NCBI RefSeq assembly: GCF_041027365.1
Contig: NZ_JBFTEH010000012.1
Coordinates: 62,001-126,000, forward strand
Source of the DNA: VKMB-3413 sp041027365
Lineage (GTDB): Bacteria; Pseudomonadota; Alphaproteobacteria; Rhizobiales; Rhizobiaceae
Direction of reading: 5' to 3'
Length of the DNA: 64,000 nt
Shown here: piece after piece, positions 49,332 through 59,518 of the stretch
How positions within the stretch are numbered: position 1 is the stretch's first letter
Layout of the letters: each line of letters starts with the position of its first letter
Notes under the pieces: model-generated
Told to the model about the DNA's origin: nothing
The model's input: only the letters and a program-made list of their open reading frames with translations
The model's database searches: none
Position numbers and translations under genes: made by a program

Positions 49332-51158
49332 ATGCAGATGTCCCCTATTCCGACCCGATCCGCCGCCGAGGCCGCCGCTGCCGAGACCGGCCCGCTGCCC
49401 GAGTGGAACCTGTCCGATCTCTATCCCGCCATGGACAGTCCCGAACTCGCCGCCGATCTCGAGACCGCGCACGAGCAGGCGGCGGCCTTCCAGTCGCGCT
49501 GGCGCGGCCGGCTCGCCGAGGAAGCGCGGTCGCAGACCGGCGAGCTCGCGACCGCGATCGTCGAATACGAGGCGCTGGAGGAACTGCTCGGGCGGATCAT
49601 CTCCTATGCCGGCCTCGTCTATTCCGGCGACACCTCCGATCCGGCCCGCGCCAAGTTCTACGGCGACATCCAGTCGGCGGTGACCGACATCTCCTCGCGC
49701 GTCCTGTTCTTCGCGCTGGAGCTGAACCGGATCGACGACGCCGAGATGGACGCGGCGATGGAGCGGGACGAGAAGCTCGCGCATTACCGGCCGTGGATCG
49801 TCGATCTGCGCAAGGACAAGCCGTTCCAGCTCGAGGACCGGGTCGAGGAGCTGTTCCACGAGAAGGCCGTCACCGGCCGCGGCGCCTGGAACCGCCTGTT
49901 CGACGAGACGCTGACCTCGCTGCGCTTCACCGTGGACGGCGACGACATGACGCTGGAAGCGGCACTGAACGTGCTGCAGGACCCGGACCGGGAGAAGCGG
50001 CGCAAGGCCGCCAGCGCGCTCGCCAACACCTTCAGCCAGAACCTGCGGGTGTTCACGCTGATCACCAACACGCTCGCCAAGGACAAGGAGATCTCCGACC
50101 GCTGGCGCGGCTTCACCGACGTCGCCGACTCGCGTCACCTCGCCAACCGGGTCGAGCGGGAGGTCGTCGACGCCCTCGCCAAGGCCGTCACCGACGCCTA
50201 TCCCACCATCTCTCACCGCTACTACGCCATGAAGGCGAAGTGGCTCGGCCTCGACCAGCTCGACTACTGGGATCGCAACGCCCCCCTGCCCGACGCGCGC
50301 CGTCGCGACATCGGGTGGGACGAGGCGCGCCAGACGGTGCTCTCGGCCTATTCCGGCTTTGCGCCGGAGATGGCGTCGATCGCCGAGCGCTTCTTCGACA
50401 ATTCCTGGATCGACGCGGCGGTGCGGCCGGGCAAGTCGCCGGGCGCCTTCGCCCATCCGACGGTGCCGAGCGTCCACCCCTACGTGCTGCTGAACTACAT
50501 GGGCAAGCCGCGCGACGTCATGACGCTCGCCCACGAGCTCGGCCACGGCGTGCACCAGGTCCTCGCCGGCCGCCAGGGCGCGCTGATGGCGGCGACGCCG
50601 CTGACGCTGGCCGAGACCGCCTCCGTCTTCGGCGAGATGTTGACCTTCCGCTCGCTGCTCGACCAGGCCAAGACCGACGCCGAGCGCAAGACGCTGCTCG
50701 CCTCCAAGGTGGAGGACATGATCAATACGGTGGTGCGTCAGATCGCCTTCTACGAGTTCGAGCGGGCGCTGCACATCGAGCGGCGCGGGGGCGAGCTGAC
50801 GACCGAGCGGATCGGCGAGATCTGGCTCGACGTGCAGGGCAAGAGCCTCGGCCCCGCGATCCGCCTCGGCGACGGCTACGAGACCTACTGGACCTACGTC
50901 CCGCACTTCATCCATTCGCCCTTCTACGTCTATGCCTATGCCTTCGGCGACTGCCTGGTGAACTCGCTCTACGCGGTCTACCGGAACTCGGAGACGGGCT
51001 TCCAGGAGAAGTATTTCGCGATGCTGAAGGCCGGCGGGACGAAGCACCATTCGGAGCTGCTGGCGCCGTTCGGCCTCGACGCCTCCGATCCGGCTTTCTG
51101 GTCGAAGGGCCTCGCGATGATCTCGGGCTTCATCGACGAGCTGGAGGCGATGGGCTGA
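49332..51158 (+). CDS. M3-family oligoendopeptidase (PepF type)
   Basis: A 608-residue zinc metallopeptidase of the M3B oligoendopeptidase F family that degrades short peptides. The active site is AHELGHGVHQV, with His401, Glu402 and His405; a downstream LAETASVFGEML gives the third ligand. N-terminal LPEWNLSDLYPAMDSPE is typical. I chose ATG 49332; the open frame also includes a TTG at 49278. Length is normal. It diverges from the sigma-54 activator gene and is followed by a strong terminator. Confidence 0.93.
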   Translation: MQMSPIPTRSAAEAAAAETGPLPEWNLSDLYPAMDSPELAADLETAHEQAAAFQSRWRGRLAEEARSQTGELATAIVEYEALEELLGRIISYAGLVYSGDTSDPARAKFYGDIQSAVTDISSRVLFFALELNRIDDAEMDAAMERDEKLAHYRPWIVDLRKDKPFQLEDRVEELFHEKAVTGRGAWNRLFDETLTSLRFTVDGDDMTLEAALNVLQDPDREKRRKAASALANTFSQNLRVFTLITNTLAKDKEISDRWRGFTDVADSRHLANRVEREVVDALAKAVTDAYPTISHRYYAMKAKWLGLDQLDYWDRNAPLPDARRRDIGWDEARQTVLSAYSGFAPEMASIAERFFDNSWIDAAVRPGKSPGAFAHPTVPSVHPYVLLNYMGKPRDVMTLAHELGHGVHQVLAGRQGALMAATPLTLAETASVFGEMLTFRSLLDQAKTDAERKTLLASKVEDMINTVVRQIAFYEFERALHIERRGGELTTERIGEIWLDVQGKSLGPAIRLGDGYETYWTYVPHFIHSPFYVYAYAFGDCLVNSLYAVYRNSETGFQEKYFAMLKAGGTKHHSELLAPFGLDASDPAFWSKGLAMISGFIDELEAMG

Positions 51159-51211
51159 GGCGAACCTCGCTCGCGGCATCCGTCACGCCATCATCACCGA
51201 GCGGCTTTATC

Positions 51212-51250
51212 GGCGGCCCGAAGGGCAGTCTTCGGGCCGCCCTTTCATTT
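51212..51250 (+). terminator. Rho-independent terminator after the M3 peptidase gene
   Basis: A perfect 12-bp stem, GGCGGCCCGAAG with CTTCGGGCCGCC, and a 6-nt loop are followed by CTTTCATTTT. Confidence 0.9.
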
Positions 51251-51311
51251 TCGGCCGAACTGTTCTAGCCGCACCGGCATAGCGTCACATCACGCGAAAG
51301 GTATTTCCCGC

Positions 51312-52757
51312 ATGGCCAGCGACAACCATCCGATCCACGGCAAGATCACCGGCCCCATCGTCATGATCGGCTTCGGCTCGATCGGGCGCGGCACGCTGCC
51401 GCTGATCGAGCGGCATTTCGAATACGACAAGGATCGCTTCACCGTCCTCGACCCTGACGATTCGCATCGTCATCTGCTCGACGAGCGCGGCATCAAGTTC
51501 GTCAAGGAAGCGGTGACCCGCAAGAACTACGAGACGCTGCTGACGCCGCTCCTGACGGAGGGCGGAGGCCAGGGCTTCTGCGTCAACCTGTCGGTGGACA
51601 CCTCCTCGCTCGACCTGATGAAGCTCTGCCGCGAGCTCGGCGTCCTCTACATCGACACCGTCGTCGAGCCCTGGCTCGGCTTCTACTTCGACAAGAACAT
51701 GTCGAATGCCGACCGCACGAACTACGCCCTGCGCGAGACGGTCCGCAAGGAGAAGCGCAAGAACCCAGGCGGCACCACGGCCGTCTCCTGCTGCGGCGCC
51801 AATCCGGGCATGGTCTCCTGGTTCGTCAAGCAGGCGCTGGTCGACATCGCGCGCGACACCGGCCTCGACTTCGAGGAGCCGGGGCAGCACGACCGCGATG
51901 GCTGGGCGAAGCTGATGAAGAAGGTCGGCGTCAAGGGCGTCCACATCGCCGAGCGCGACACCCAGCGCGCCAAGAACCCCAAGCCGATGAACGTGTTCTG
52001 GAACACCTGGTCGGTCGAGGGCTTCCTGTCGGAGGGCATGCAGCCGGCAGAGCTCGGCTGGGGCACGCACGAGAAATGGATGCCGAAGAACGGCAAGACC
52101 CACAAGAAGGGCAATCAGGCGGCGATCTATCTGGAGCAGCCGGGCGCGAACACCCGCGTCAGGACCTGGTGCCCGACGCCGGGCGCCCAGTACGGCTTCC
52201 TGGTGACCCACAACGAGTCGATCTCGATCGCCGACTACTTCACCCACCGCAACAAGGACGACGAGGTCACCTATCGTCCGACCTGCCACTACGCCTACCA
52301 TCCGGCCAATGACGCGGTCCTGTCGCTGCACGAGCTGTTCGGCGCGGCCGGCAAGATCCAGCCGGAGCAGCACGTCCTCGACGAGAACGAGATCGTCGAC
52401 GGCATCGACGAACTCGGCGTCCTGCTCTACGGCCACGAGAAGAACGCCTACTGGTACGGCTCGCAGCTCTCGATCGAGGAGACGCGGCAGATCGCGCCGT
52501 ACCAGAACGCCACCGGCCTGCAGGTGACCTCCGCCGTTCTCGCCGGCATGGTCTGGGCGCTGGAAAACCCGGAAGCCGGCATCGTCGAGGCCGACGAGAT
52601 GGACTACAAGCGCTGCCTGGAAGTGCAGACGCCCTATCTCGGCCCGGTGAAGGGCTACTACACCGATTGGACGCCGCTGCGAGACCGTCCTGGCCTCTTC
52701 CCGGAGGACATCGACGAGAAGGATCCCTGGCAGTTCAAGAACATCCTGGTTCGCTGA
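51312..52757 (+). CDS. hss: Homospermidine synthase
   Basis: The enzyme makes sym-homospermidine from putrescine (or putrescine and spermidine) with NAD. Homospermidine is the characteristic polyamine of many Alphaproteobacteria. The 481-residue protein has the Rossmann start IVMIGFGSIGRGTLPLIERH, the FCVNLSVDTSSLDLMKLCRE region, TAVSCCGANPGMVSWFVKQA and the acidic YLGPVKGYYTDWTP near the end. It stands alone between two terminator/hairpin structures. Confidence 0.95.
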   Translation: MASDNHPIHGKITGPIVMIGFGSIGRGTLPLIERHFEYDKDRFTVLDPDDSHRHLLDERGIKFVKEAVTRKNYETLLTPLLTEGGGQGFCVNLSVDTSSLDLMKLCRELGVLYIDTVVEPWLGFYFDKNMSNADRTNYALRETVRKEKRKNPGGTTAVSCCGANPGMVSWFVKQALVDIARDTGLDFEEPGQHDRDGWAKLMKKVGVKGVHIAERDTQRAKNPKPMNVFWNTWSVEGFLSEGMQPAELGWGTHEKWMPKNGKTHKKGNQAAIYLEQPGANTRVRTWCPTPGAQYGFLVTHNESISIADYFTHRNKDDEVTYRPTCHYAYHPANDAVLSLHELFGAAGKIQPEQHVLDENEIVDGIDELGVLLYGHEKNAYWYGSQLSIEETRQIAPYQNATGLQVTSAVLAGMVWALENPEAGIVEADEMDYKRCLEVQTPYLGPVKGYYTDWTPLRDRPGLFPEDIDEKDPWQFKNILVR

Positions 52758-52772
52758 GCCGTCGCGAAAGCC

Positions 52773-52803
52773 GCTGTGCCGACGTCCGTGACGTCGGCAC
52801 AGC
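52773..52803. other. Perfect 14-bp hairpin after hss
   Basis: GCTGTGCCGACGTC and GACGTCGGCACAGC form a perfect 14-bp stem with a 3-nt loop, 16 bp after the hss stop. No T-run follows. It could end transcription with Rho or stabilise the mRNA 3' end. Confidence 0.55.
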
Positions 52804-52918
52804 GCGCGCTGAACGAAACGAATCGGTGCCAATTCCCGTTTCGTTGCAACGATTTGCTGCCTGTCATGTTTAACCGACGATGTGCGGGCGTCCGGTCCGC
52901 ATCCACTGGGTCGGAGAA

Positions 52919-53362
52919 ATGGTTGATCAGGAGCGCAAGCGCGCTGTCGTCGAAGACGTCATGGAAGCGGTCATGTCGGGAACGGTCGGGTCGATCTCCC
53001 GGCACTTCATCCCCGGCGCAGTGATCTCTCAAAGAAGCAACGCCGCTCTGTCGGACGAGCCGTGGTTCGGCCGCATGGAAGGCCAGTTCCGCCTCGCCGG
53101 TGAAGCCGAGACGAAGGCGTTCTTCGATGAGCTTCTGAAGCGGACCTCCTACATCTCGTATGAACTCCGCGGCATCGTGTGCGAGTTCGACGAAGCGGCG
53201 AGCCGCTGCGACTGGACGCGGCTCGACGAGGCGAGCGGCACGCTGATCACCGGCACGACCATGTACTGGTTCAGCTTCTCCAGCGACGACCGGATCCGCG
53301 CCATCGAATCGATCGGCTCGATCCACTCGGTCATCGCGTCCCGCAAGACCGAGCATGCATGA
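52919..53362 (+). CDS. SnoaL-like/NTF2-fold domain protein
   Basis: A 147-residue protein with the cone-shaped alpha+beta pattern of the SnoaL/NTF2-like superfamily: an N-terminal helix KRAVVEDVMEAVMSGTVGSI, then a mixed sheet ending in STMT-like TTMYWFSFSSDDRIRAIES. Enzymatic and binding roles both occur in the superfamily, so function is unknown. I chose ATG 52919, which has GGAGA four bases upstream; an ATG at 52880 would add 13 residues. It is monocistronic. Confidence 0.7.
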   Translation: MVDQERKRAVVEDVMEAVMSGTVGSISRHFIPGAVISQRSNAALSDEPWFGRMEGQFRLAGEAETKAFFDELLKRTSYISYELRGIVCEFDEAASRCDWTRLDEASGTLITGTTMYWFSFSSDDRIRAIESIGSIHSVIASRKTEHA

Positions 53363-53551
53363 AGCGGTCGCGCCCGCGACCGGCCCCTGACGGTTCACCT
53401 GTCGTTGACGATAGCCGTGGATAACTTCCGCACTTGCCGTTCCGCCCCCTCTGTCGCATTTTGCAACCGACATGGCACAGTTAGGGAAGATCGTTCCTTC
53501 CCGCGTTCCGGCGTTCCGCGCCGGATGACCTTCAAGATTGGGATTTCCAGG

Positions 53552-53914
53552 ATGCGCCGATACGCTGCCCTGCTCTTGCCGCTCACCCTCTTTGCCGCCT
53601 GCCAGAGCGAGGGGCCGCGGGCCAGTATCGAGCCGGCACGGCCGCGCGGCATCGAGGGCCGCTGGTCGTCGGTGGGCGGTCCGGTCGCCTATACCGCGAC
53701 CTTCGAGAACGGCCGGTTCGCCTCGATCGAGAGCGGAACCAACGGACTTCTCGCCAGCGGAACCTATACGAGCCTCGGGCCCGGACAGGTGAACATCCTG
53801 TACACCTCGAAGACTCGCAACGAGCAGGTTGCCGCCAACTGCAATCAGGTCGCGCCGAACCGCCTCTCCTGCGCGACGTCGAACGGCAGCCGGTTCGAAC
53901 TCAGCCGCGCCTAG
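53552..53914 (+). CDS. Omp10-like outer membrane lipoprotein
   Basis: A 120-residue lipoprotein. The signal peptide is RRYAALLLPLTLFAACQSEG (lipobox FAAC). The mature part has the pattern GIEGRWSSVGGPVAYTATF, EGNY-like LASGTYTSLGPGQVNI and the end NRLSCATSNGSRFELSRA, which matches the Brucella Omp10 family by eye, including the paired Cys. The role of Omp10 is not known beyond outer-membrane location. An ATG at 53525 is an alternative start. Confidence 0.75.
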   Translation: MRRYAALLLPLTLFAACQSEGPRASIEPARPRGIEGRWSSVGGPVAYTATFENGRFASIESGTNGLLASGTYTSLGPGQVNILYTSKTRNEQVAANCNQVAPNRLSCATSNGSRFELSRA

Positions 53915-54116
53915 CCCTCCCGGTTCCGCAGCCGGAGCCGACGCGCCGCGGCGCGCGGGCAGGCTGACGCATTCCATCGGCGGCCGGCAGTTCCTATATC
54001 GGCGCGGCGGCTGCGCGGCGACCTTCGCCTCGGGCCGCAACGCTCGATCCTCAGCGGGGACGGTCGCCCTCGCCGCGGTCGGCTCAGCCTGACATGCATC
54101 AGACCGGGATGACACG

Positions 54117-55178
54117 ATGAACGCCCTGACCAAGACGGTCGCCGAACGCGCGACAGGCCCCCTTCCCGCCGGACATCCGACGGTCCGGCGGCCGAAGGTG
54201 GGGGTCCTTCTGGTCAATCTCGGCACGCCCGACGGCACCGACTTCAAGCCGATGCGGCGCTACCTGAAGGAATTCCTGTCGGACAAGCGCGTCATCGAGT
54301 GGCCGCGGGCGGCCTGGTACCCGATCCTCTACGGCATCGTCCTCAACACCCGCCCGAAGAAGTCGGGCGCGGCATACGCGCAGATCTGGAACACCGAGCG
54401 CAACGAGTCGCCGCTGCGGACCTTCACGCGCGCGCAAGGGGAAAAGCTCGCCCTGCGCCTCGCCGGTCACCGCGAGATCGTCGTCGACTGGGCGATGCGC
54501 TACGGCCAGCCGTCGATCGCCGAACGCGCCGACTTCCTGATGAGCGAAGGCTGCGAGCGCATCCTCGTCTTCCCGCTCTACCCGCAATATTCGGCCTCGA
54601 CCACCGCAACGGTGAACGACAAGTTCTTCGAGCACATGATGGGCCAGCGCTGGATGCCGGCCGTGCGCACCGTGCCGCCCTATCACGACGAGCCGGTCTA
54701 TATCGACGCCCTCGCCCGCTCGATCGAGAGCCATCTTGCGACGCTGAACTTCGAGCCGGAGCGGGTGATCTGCTCCTATCACGGCATCCCGCAGAGCTAT
54801 TTCCGCAAGGGCGATCCCTATCACTGCCACTGCCAGAAGACCTCGCGGCTGCTGGAAGAGCGGCTCGGCTGGGACAAGGGCCGGCTGATGACCACCTTCC
54901 AGTCCCGCTTCGGCCCCGAGGAATGGCTGCAGCCCTACACCGACAAGACGGTCGAGGCGCTGGCGAAGGAGGGCGTGAAGCGGATCGCGATCCTCAATCC
55001 CGGCTTCGTCTCGGATTGCCTGGAGACGCTGGAGGAGATCGCGGGCGAGGCCGGCGAGATCTTCCACGAGGCGGGCGGCGAGAAGTTCAGCCACATTCCC
55101 TGCCTCAACGATTCCGAACCGGGCATGGACGTCATCGAGGCGATGGTCCGGCGGGAACTGCGCGGCTGGATCGACTGA
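54117..55178 (+). CDS. hemH: Ferrochelatase
   Basis: HemH inserts ferrous iron into protoporphyrin IX, the last step of heme synthesis. The 353-residue protein has KVGVLLVNLGTPDGTDFKPM, the LVFPLYPQYSASTTATV segment, the active-site His in VICSYHGIPQSYFRKGDPY and the Glu-containing FVSDCLETLEEIAGE. There is no iron-sulfur cluster Cys set. It is monocistronic; 202 bp upstream show no recognisable Irr or RirA site. Confidence 0.97.
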   Translation: MNALTKTVAERATGPLPAGHPTVRRPKVGVLLVNLGTPDGTDFKPMRRYLKEFLSDKRVIEWPRAAWYPILYGIVLNTRPKKSGAAYAQIWNTERNESPLRTFTRAQGEKLALRLAGHREIVVDWAMRYGQPSIAERADFLMSEGCERILVFPLYPQYSASTTATVNDKFFEHMMGQRWMPAVRTVPPYHDEPVYIDALARSIESHLATLNFEPERVICSYHGIPQSYFRKGDPYHCHCQKTSRLLEERLGWDKGRLMTTFQSRFGPEEWLQPYTDKTVEALAKEGVKRIAILNPGFVSDCLETLEEIAGEAGEIFHEAGGEKFSHIPCLNDSEPGMDVIEAMVRRELRGWID

Positions 55179-55326
55179 ACGTCCCGTTCAGCCTGACATG
55201 GCCTGATCCCCCGCGCAGACGCGCAAGTGCCGGCGGCTTCGTCTTGCGTCCGTTCGCCCCGACCGCAATAGTCGCGGGGCGACGGGTCACCGGGGCGGAC
55301 CCGGCGGCGTCGAAGGAGAGTGCGAC

Positions 55327-56343
55327 ATGATCTCGGCAGCCGGAATCCTGATCCTCGTCGTCCTGTTCTTCGCACTCGTCACGCTGTTCTCGACGATCAA
55401 GATCGTCCCGCAGGGCTACAACTACACCGTCGAGAATTTCGGCCGCTACACGCGGACGCTGACGCCGGGTCTCAACATCCTCGTGCCCTTCGTCGAGCGC
55501 GTCGGGCGCAAGATGAACATGATGGAGCAGGTGCTCGACGTCCCGACGCAGGAGGTGATCACCCGCGACAACGCCTCGGTCGCGGCGGACGGCGTCGCCT
55601 TCTACCAGATCCTCGACGCGGCGGCGGCCGCCTACGAGGTCTCCGGGCTCGACAACGCGATCCTCAACCTCGTGATGACCAATCTGCGCTCGGTCATGGG
55701 CTCGATGGACCTCGACGACCTCCTGTCGAACCGCGACACGATCTCGGAGAAGATCCTGCGGGTCGTCGACCAGGCCTCCCACTCCTGGGGCATCAAGATC
55801 ACCCGCATCGAGATCAAGGACATCAACCCGCCGAAGAACCTCGTCGACGCGATGGCGCGGCAGATGATGGCCGAACGCGAGAAGCGCGCGCAGATCCTCG
55901 AGGCCGAGGGCGCGCGAAGCGCTGCGGTCCTCAGGGCCGAGGGCGAGAAGCAGAGCCAGATCCTGCAGGCGGAGGGCAAGCGCGAATCCGCCTATCGCGA
56001 GGCCGAGGCCCGCGAGCGGCTGGCGCAAGCCGAGGCGACGGCGACGCGGCTCGTCTCCGAAGCCATCGCCGCCGGCGACGTGCAGGCGATCAACTACTTC
56101 GTCGCCCAGCGCTATACCGAGGCGCTCGGCAAGCTCGCCAGCGCCCCGAACCAGCGCGTCGTCCTGATGCCGCTCGAAGCGTCCTCGCTGATCGGCTCGG
56201 TGAGCGGCATCGCCGAGATCGCCCGCGCGGCCTTCGGCGACGGTGCCGCGGCACCCGCCGGCCGGCCGCCGGCGCCCGCCGGCAATCCGCAGCGCTCGCG
56301 CCTGCACGTCCCGCCGTCGCCGGCGCCCGGTACCGAAGCATGA
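55327..56343 (+). CDS. SPFH/Band 7 (stomatin/QmcA-like) membrane protein
   Basis: A 338-residue protein with one N-terminal TM helix (GILILVVLFFALVTLFSTIK) and an SPFH domain: IVPQGYNYTVENFGRYTRTL, GLDNAILNLVMTNLRSVMGS and WGIKITRIEIKDINPPKNL. A coiled-coil of Glu/Ala/Arg repeats follows (residues 180-250). Such proteins form large cage-like oligomers in membrane microdomains and can hold the FtsH protease. The start has AAGGAGAG upstream. The ATG of the NfeD gene overlaps its stop by 4 bp. Confidence 0.93.
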   Translation: MISAAGILILVVLFFALVTLFSTIKIVPQGYNYTVENFGRYTRTLTPGLNILVPFVERVGRKMNMMEQVLDVPTQEVITRDNASVAADGVAFYQILDAAAAAYEVSGLDNAILNLVMTNLRSVMGSMDLDDLLSNRDTISEKILRVVDQASHSWGIKITRIEIKDINPPKNLVDAMARQMMAEREKRAQILEAEGARSAAVLRAEGEKQSQILQAEGKRESAYREAEARERLAQAEATATRLVSEAIAAGDVQAINYFVAQRYTEALGKLASAPNQRVVLMPLEASSLIGSVSGIAEIARAAFGDGAAAPAGRPPAPAGNPQRSRLHVPPSPAPGTEA

Positions 56344-56816
56344 GCGGGTTCTTCGCCGACCTCAGCCATTACGGCTGGTGGATTGCCGGGCTGCTGCTCC
56401 TGGTCCTCGAGGTGGCGGTTCCGGGCGTCTACCTCCTGTTCTTCGGCATCGCCGCGCTAATCATCGGCACGAACGCCTTCCTGATCGGCGCCTCCGGCTG
56501 GTTCGGCTGGGAGCAGCAGATCGTCGCCTTCGTGGTGGTCTCCGCCGTCTGCGTGTTTCTCGGACGGCAGTGGTACGGGTCGAAGAGCGAGGGAAACCCC
56601 GACGCGCCGCTCAACCGGCGGACCAAGCGCCTGATCGGACGCGAGGCGCGGCTGTCGGAGGCGATCGTCGACGGACGCGGCCGCATCGCGCTCGAAGACA
56701 GCTGGTGGAGCGTCGAGGGACCGGAACTGCCGACGGGAACGCCGGTGCGGATCGTCGGCGCAGACGGCGCCATCCTGCGCGTCGAGCCGGTCGCGCGGCC
56801 GCCTACCGTCCCGTAG
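56340..56816 (+). CDS. NfeD-family membrane protein
   Basis: A 158-residue short-form NfeD protein. Two or three TM helices (WWIAGLLLLVLEVAVPGVYL, LLFFGIAALIIGTNAF and IVAFVVVSAVCVFLG) precede an OB-fold domain (RLIGREARLSEAIVDGRGRI to the end). It is encoded with its SPFH partner in the conserved NfeD-stomatin operon. Together they are thought to organise membrane domains or quality control. Confidence 0.92.
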   Translation: MSGFFADLSHYGWWIAGLLLLVLEVAVPGVYLLFFGIAALIIGTNAFLIGASGWFGWEQQIVAFVVVSAVCVFLGRQWYGSKSEGNPDAPLNRRTKRLIGREARLSEAIVDGRGRIALEDSWWSVEGPELPTGTPVRIVGADGAILRVEPVARPPTVP

Positions 56817-56874
56817 CGGGGGACACATCTGCCGGCGACCGGCGGCAGCCGCTCATCATCCGACGAGGCTTCCG

Positions 56875-57282
56875 ATGCTTACCATCGATGCGATCGACCA
56901 CATCGTCCTGAACGTCGCCGATGTCGAGCGGGCGGCCGACTGGTACGCGCGCGTTCTCGGGATGCGGCGGGTCACCGCGCAGTTCACGCCAGGCGGCGCT
57001 TCCCGCACGAGCATGATGTTCGGTCAGAACAAGATCAATCTCAGGCCTGTCTCGGCCTCACAGGCCGAGTGGTTCACCGGGCTGCAGCCGCAGCCCGGCA
57101 GCGACGACCTGTGCTTCCTGACGAGCACGCCTCCGGAAGAAGTCGCCGCACATTTCGCCCGTTGCAGCGTCGACATCCTCCTCGGCCCGGTCACCAGGAG
57201 CGGTGCGCGCGGCGACATTCGCTCCGTCTACGTCCGCGACCCGGACGGCAATCTGGTCGAGGTGTCGTCCTACGCGCGATGA
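56875..57282 (+). CDS. VOC-family (glyoxalase/dioxygenase-fold) protein
   Basis: A 135-residue protein with two paired beta-alpha-beta-beta-beta units. Candidate metal ligands are His9 in IDHIVLNVADVERAADWY and Glu128 in DPDGNLVEVSSY; the middle of the chain adds further polar residues. The superfamily includes glyoxalase I, fosfomycin-resistance enzymes and dioxygenases, so the substrate is unknown. It converges with gltD (34 bp gap). Confidence 0.85.
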   Translation: MLTIDAIDHIVLNVADVERAADWYARVLGMRRVTAQFTPGGASRTSMMFGQNKINLRPVSASQAEWFTGLQPQPGSDDLCFLTSTPPEEVAAHFARCSVDILLGPVTRSGARGDIRSVYVRDPDGNLVEVSSYAR

Positions 57283-57316
57283 GCGGGCGCGCGACGCATC
57301 GGCGCACCCGTCGGGC

Positions 57317-58771
<1,455 letters not shown>

Positions 58772-58774
58772 GCT

Positions 58775-59194
58775 TCACCCCTGCGGCGCGGGTTCGTCCC
58801 GCAGCCAGTTCTCCACCCTCAGCCCATCGACGTGACGGAATGCCGCGTCGGCCGTCACGACGACGGCATCGGTCGCCACGGCATGCGCCGCAATCAACAT
58901 GTCCATCGCGCCCAGCGGACGGCCCTTCTTGTCCAACGCGCTCCTGATATCCGCGTATACATGGTCGAACGGCACTTCCCAGTCTTCGACGGAAATGCCG
59001 CTGAAAAACAGTTCGTACGCCGCCTTCAATCGCTTCGACGAGACATTGGTGTAACCGTAGCGCAGCTGCGAGACCACGATGATGCTCGTCACGATCGACG
59101 CGGATGGAAACACCTCCCTGATCCTGCCCGCGGCCCGGCCTGCCGGAAGTTCCACTGCGTCGGAGATGATGTTCGTGTCCAGCAGGTACCTCAT
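58775..59194 (-). CDS. vapC: VapC-family PIN-domain toxin with a Glu-to-Gln active-site variant
   Basis: VapC toxins are PIN-domain RNases that cut tRNA or rRNA. The 139-residue protein starts MRYLLDTNIISD with the first catalytic Asp6, and has Asp98 in AMDMLIAAHAV and Asp116 in VVVTADAAFR. The second acidic position, Glu in the usual A-E-L-R-Y-G motif, is Gln43 here (VVSQLRYGYTN; codon CAG). Activity may thus be reduced. The ATG overlaps the vapB stop by 4 bp. gltD follows 3 bp later. Confidence 0.9.
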   Translation of the reverse strand: MRYLLDTNIISDAVELPAGRAAGRIREVFPSASIVTSIIVVSQLRYGYTNVSSKRLKAAYELFFSGISVEDWEVPFDHVYADIRSALDKKGRPLGAMDMLIAAHAVATDAVVVTADAAFRHVDGLRVENWLRDEPAPQG

Positions 59195-59457
59195 GCCGGA
59201 TCGTCGAGATCGACCGGCTCGGCGGGACGGTCTTCGATCTCCGGCATGCGCTCATCGAGCGGCGGCTGTCCGGCCAGCCAGTCCAGCACCTCGATCAGGT
59301 TCGGCTGTCGCGCTTTCGGACGCAGATGCACGGTTCCGTCTTCGTCGCGGGAGATCACGACCCTGTCTGTCGCGAATTCGAACTCCTTCGGAATGCGCAC
59401 GGCCTGGCTTCTGCCATTGCGAAAGACGCTGGCTTCCCGCTCTCCCGACATCGCCAT
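59191..59457 (-). CDS. vapB: VapB-family antitoxin (AbrB/SpoVT-type)
   Basis: An 88-residue antitoxin. The N-terminal half is an AbrB-like DNA-binding swapped hairpin (REASVFRNGRSQAVRIPKEF and DRVVISRDEDGTVHLRP), and the acidic C-terminal half (LDWLAGQPPLDERMPEIEDR) should wrap the toxin. A GGAGG 7 nt before ATG 59457 decides this start over the ATG at 59451. The operator palindrome lies 14 bp upstream. Confidence 0.9.
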   Translation of the reverse strand: MAMSGEREASVFRNGRSQAVRIPKEFEFATDRVVISRDEDGTVHLRPKARQPNLIEVLDWLAGQPPLDERMPEIEDRPAEPVDLDDPA

Positions 59458-59470
59458 GCAGGAACCTCCA

Positions 59471-59504
59471 GATCGTGAGATATGCCTTGGCATATCACAC
59501 GATC
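59471..59504. promoter_or_regulatory. 34-bp near-perfect palindrome, probable vapBC operator
   Basis: Left arm GATCGTGAGATATGCC (59471-59486) and right arm GGCATATCACACGATC (59489-59504) are inverted repeats with a single mismatch and a TT centre. The inner 8-bp core is perfect. The element lies 14 bp after the gltB stop and 13 bp before the vapB start, where VapB-VapC complexes bind in related modules. Confidence 0.8.
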
Positions 59505-59518
59505 TCCGTCAGCCGAAA

